Positions 31,754-33,346 of a DNA stretch of 33,346 bases are shown piece after piece. The notes beneath the pieces were generated by a model. It was not told the origin of the DNA and made no database searches. It saw only the letters and a program-made list of their open reading frames with translations. Numbering within the stretch: position 1 is the stretch's first letter; each line of letters starts with the position of its first letter. The position numbers and the translations under genes were made by a program. The stretch lies in NCBI GenBank assembly GCA_003223135.1, contig QHXX01000100.1, positions 1 to 33,346 of the forward strand, in the 5' to 3' direction. This DNA is from Acidobacteriota bacterium. Lineage in GTDB: Bacteria; Acidobacteriota; Polarisedimenticolia; Gp22-AA2.

Positions 31754-31755
31754 AG

Positions 31756-32262
31756 GTGACCCCCGCGGCGGTGGTCTTCTACATCCTGGCCTCCCTGGCG
31801 CTCCTGTCGGCGGTGATGGTGATCTGGAGCCGCAACGTGGTCCATTCCGCCATCTACCTGGTGCTCACCTTCCTGTGCGTGGCGGGGGTGTACATCGTGC
31901 TGCGAGCCGAGTTCGTGGCGGCGGTGCAGGTCCTGGTGTACGCCGGCGGGATCGTGGTGCTCTTCCTGTTCGTCATCATGCTGGTGAACCTCGCCGGCAC
32001 GCTCGGTCCGCGCGTTCGCGTGCACGCCACGGTCTCGGCGATCGTGGGGTGCGCGGCCGTGGCCCTCCTGCTGTACGTGTCGGCGAGCGGCGGGCTGGAC
32101 ACCGACTTCGGAGCCCGCATCGATCTGTCGGCCCAGGGGGGAAATCTTCAAGCGGTCGGCTGGGCGCTCTACAGCGATTACCTGCTGCCGTTCGAGATCG
32201 CCTCGCTGCTGCTGCTGGTGGCGATGATCGGTGCGATCGTCCTGGCGCGCCAGAAATACTGA
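31756..32262 (+). CDS. nuoJ: NuoJ, membrane subunit J
   Basis: A 168-residue polytopic subunit with five predicted membrane segments. NVVHSAIYLVLTFLCVAGVYIVL and AEFVAAVQVLVYAGGIVVLF hold the conserved Glu and the pi-bulge region, and LPFEIASLLLLVAMIGAIVL is the standard last segment. The GTG start at 31756 follows AAGGAG at 31745-31750 and lies 2 bases after the nuoI stop. Confidence 0.95.
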   Translation: MTPAAVVFYILASLALLSAVMVIWSRNVVHSAIYLVLTFLCVAGVYIVLRAEFVAAVQVLVYAGGIVVLFLFVIMLVNLAGTLGPRVRVHATVSAIVGCAAVALLLYVSASGGLDTDFGARIDLSAQGGNLQAVGWALYSDYLLPFEIASLLLLVAMIGAIVLARQKY

Positions 32263-32272
32263 GGAGACGACC

Positions 32273-32578
32273 GTGCCGGTTCCCCCCGTTCACGCCCTGG
32301 TCTTCAGCCTGCTGCTGTTCGCGGTCGGCGTTCTGGGCGTGCTGACGCGTCGCAACGCCATCATCATCCTGATGTCGATCGAGCTGATGATGAACGCCGC
32401 GAACATCAACTTCATCGCGTTCGGCCTGAGGTCCCACGACCTGACCGGCCAGGTGTTCGCCGTCTTCACGATCGCGGTCGCGGCCGGCGAGGTGGCCGTC
32501 GGGCTGGCGGTGGTCCTGGCGTTATTCCGCAACCGCGACACGGTCTACGTGGACGAAGTCCACATCATGAAGGGCTGA
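32273..32578 (+). CDS. nuoK: NuoK, membrane subunit K
   Basis: A 101-residue antiporter-like small subunit with three membrane segments. LTRRNAIIILMSIELMMNAAN has the conserved Glu in the second segment, and VFTIAVAAGEVAVGLAVVLAL holds the second proton-path Glu. GTG 32273 has GAGGAG 6 nt upstream. Confidence 0.96.
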   Translation: MPVPPVHALVFSLLLFAVGVLGVLTRRNAIIILMSIELMMNAANINFIAFGLRSHDLTGQVFAVFTIAVAAGEVAVGLAVVLALFRNRDTVYVDEVHIMKG

Positions 32579-32588
32579 GGAGTCGAGA

Positions 32589-33346
32589 GTGGTGATCTTG
32601 CTCGGAATGATTTGGGTCGTTCCGCTCCTACCCGCCCTCGGGTTCGTCGTGAACGGTCTTTTCGGCACGCGCTTCCTGACGAAGAAGGCGGTCGCCTGGA
32701 TCGCCTGTTCCGCGGTCCTGCTGTCGTTTCTCCTGTCCCTGGGGGCGATCCTGGCGCTCAATGGCGTCGAGGGTCTGGCCCCGACACCCGGCCTGGCCGT
32801 CGATCACAACGCTCACCGCGTCACCCTGAGCCTCTACACCTGGATGCCGATGGGCCGCTCGGAGACCGGCGAAAATCTGAGCGTGGACTGGTCCTACTCT
32901 TTGGACCCGCTGTCGGCGGTGATGCTTCTGGTCGTGACGGGGGTGGGCTTCCTGATCCACGTGTATTCGGTCGGCTACATGGAGCACGAGCCGGGCCCGG
33001 CGTACGCGCGATTCTTCGCGTATTTGAACCTGTTCATGGCGATGATGCTGACGTTGGTTCTGGGGGCGTCGTTGCCGGTGGTGTTCGTGGGCTGGGAAGG
33101 GGTGGGTCTGTGCTCGTATCTTTTGATCGGGTTCTACTACGACCGGATGTTCGACGAGAAGGCGAAGATGACCTGCGCGGACGCGGGGCGGAAGGCGTTC
33201 ATCGTGAACCGGATCGGGGACGTGGGATTCATCCTGGGGATGCTGCTGCTGTTCGCGGCGACGGGGACTTTGGATATCCAGGGGATTTTGGGGAAGGTGG
33301 GAGGATTGGAGACGGGGGTGTGCACGCTGGCGGCGCTGTTGTTGTT
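32589..33346 (+). CDS. nuoL: NuoL, proton-pumping subunit L (N-terminal part; runs off the window)
   Basis: The first 252 residues of the large antiporter-like subunit, normally above 600 residues. WVVPLLPALGFVVNGLFG is the start; SYSLDPLSAVMLLVVTGVGF, LIHVYSVGYMEHEPGPARF-like sequence and VFVGWEGVGLCSYLLIGFYY follow, with the conserved Glu of the pump in GWEGVG. KAFIVNRIGDVGFILGM precedes the edge. GTG 32589 has GAGGAG 6 nt upstream; a second GTG follows at once. Third-position use changes from mostly C to mostly G in about the last 300 bases. Confidence 0.95.
   Translation, partial: MVILLGMIWVVPLLPALGFVVNGLFGTRFLTKKAVAWIACSAVLLSFLLSLGAILALNGVEGLAPTPGLAVDHNAHRVTLSLYTWMPMGRSETGENLSVDWSYSLDPLSAVMLLVVTGVGFLIHVYSVGYMEHEPGPAYARFFAYLNLFMAMMLTLVLGASLPVVFVGWEGVGLCSYLLIGFYYDRMFDEKAKMTCADAGRKAFIVNRIGDVGFILGMLLLFAATGTLDIQGILGKVGGLETGVCTLAALLL

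Overview
The window is gene-dense, GC-rich bacterial chromosome. Overlapping starts and stops (ATGA, GTGA, TTGA, TGATG) are common, GTG and TTG starts are frequent, and most Shine-Dalgarno sites are GGAG/GAGG-like. It carries a futalosine-pathway menaquinone gene (mqnD), a gap-pgk-tpiA-secG-tRNA-Leu block, and a nuo operon that runs straight from nuoD to nuoH without nuoEFG. This fits an uncultivated, respiring, menaquinone-using lineage of the Acidobacteriota/Eisenbacteria/Methylomirabilota kind. The phylum is an inference and cannot be fixed from the window.

Layout. (1) 1-3480: a ThiO-like amine oxidase cut by the left edge, a structured repeat region, an MFS exporter and a small exported protein. 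(2) 3481-7310: a broken methyltransferase, then a tightly packed run of Nudix hydrolase, SDR, thioesterase, PfpI-like protein and DUF72 protein. (3) 7340-14601: a GlcG/HbpS-like protein on the minus strand, then a signalling operon of a YfiR-like periplasmic protein, a 1221-residue hybrid histidine kinase, a response regulator with a possible zinc-binding output domain, and an acyl-CoA-ligase-like protein. (4) 14594-17429, minus strand: a DinG/YoaA-type helicase and a SirB1-like protein. (5) 17511-22242: an MFS transporter, mqnD, ygfZ, a CbiX-like chelatase, trxB and a 57-residue unrecognised protein. (6) 22253-25886, minus strand: tRNA-Leu(GAG), secG, tpiA, pgk, gap. (7) 26128-27380: a DUF192 protein and a membrane-anchored lytic transglycosylase. 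(8) 27537 to the right edge: nuoABCDHIJKL, the last truncated by the window.

The observations most worth checking are these. An 87-nt element occurs twice in inverted orientation at 1013-1342, and its differences are compensatory in one hairpin stem and loop-confined in the other. Three genes (the methyltransferase, nuoB, nuoC) have each lost an internal block of roughly 45-70 codons; the nuoB loss removes a cluster N2 ligand, so either complex I is broken here or the assembly is. A YfiR-type regulator is paired with a hybrid kinase instead of a diguanylate cyclase. The helicase lacks one of the four Fe-S cysteines. Several predicted transcripts begin with a strong stem-loop within a few bases of the predicted start. 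I found no CRISPR array, insertion sequence, prophage or classical defence system.
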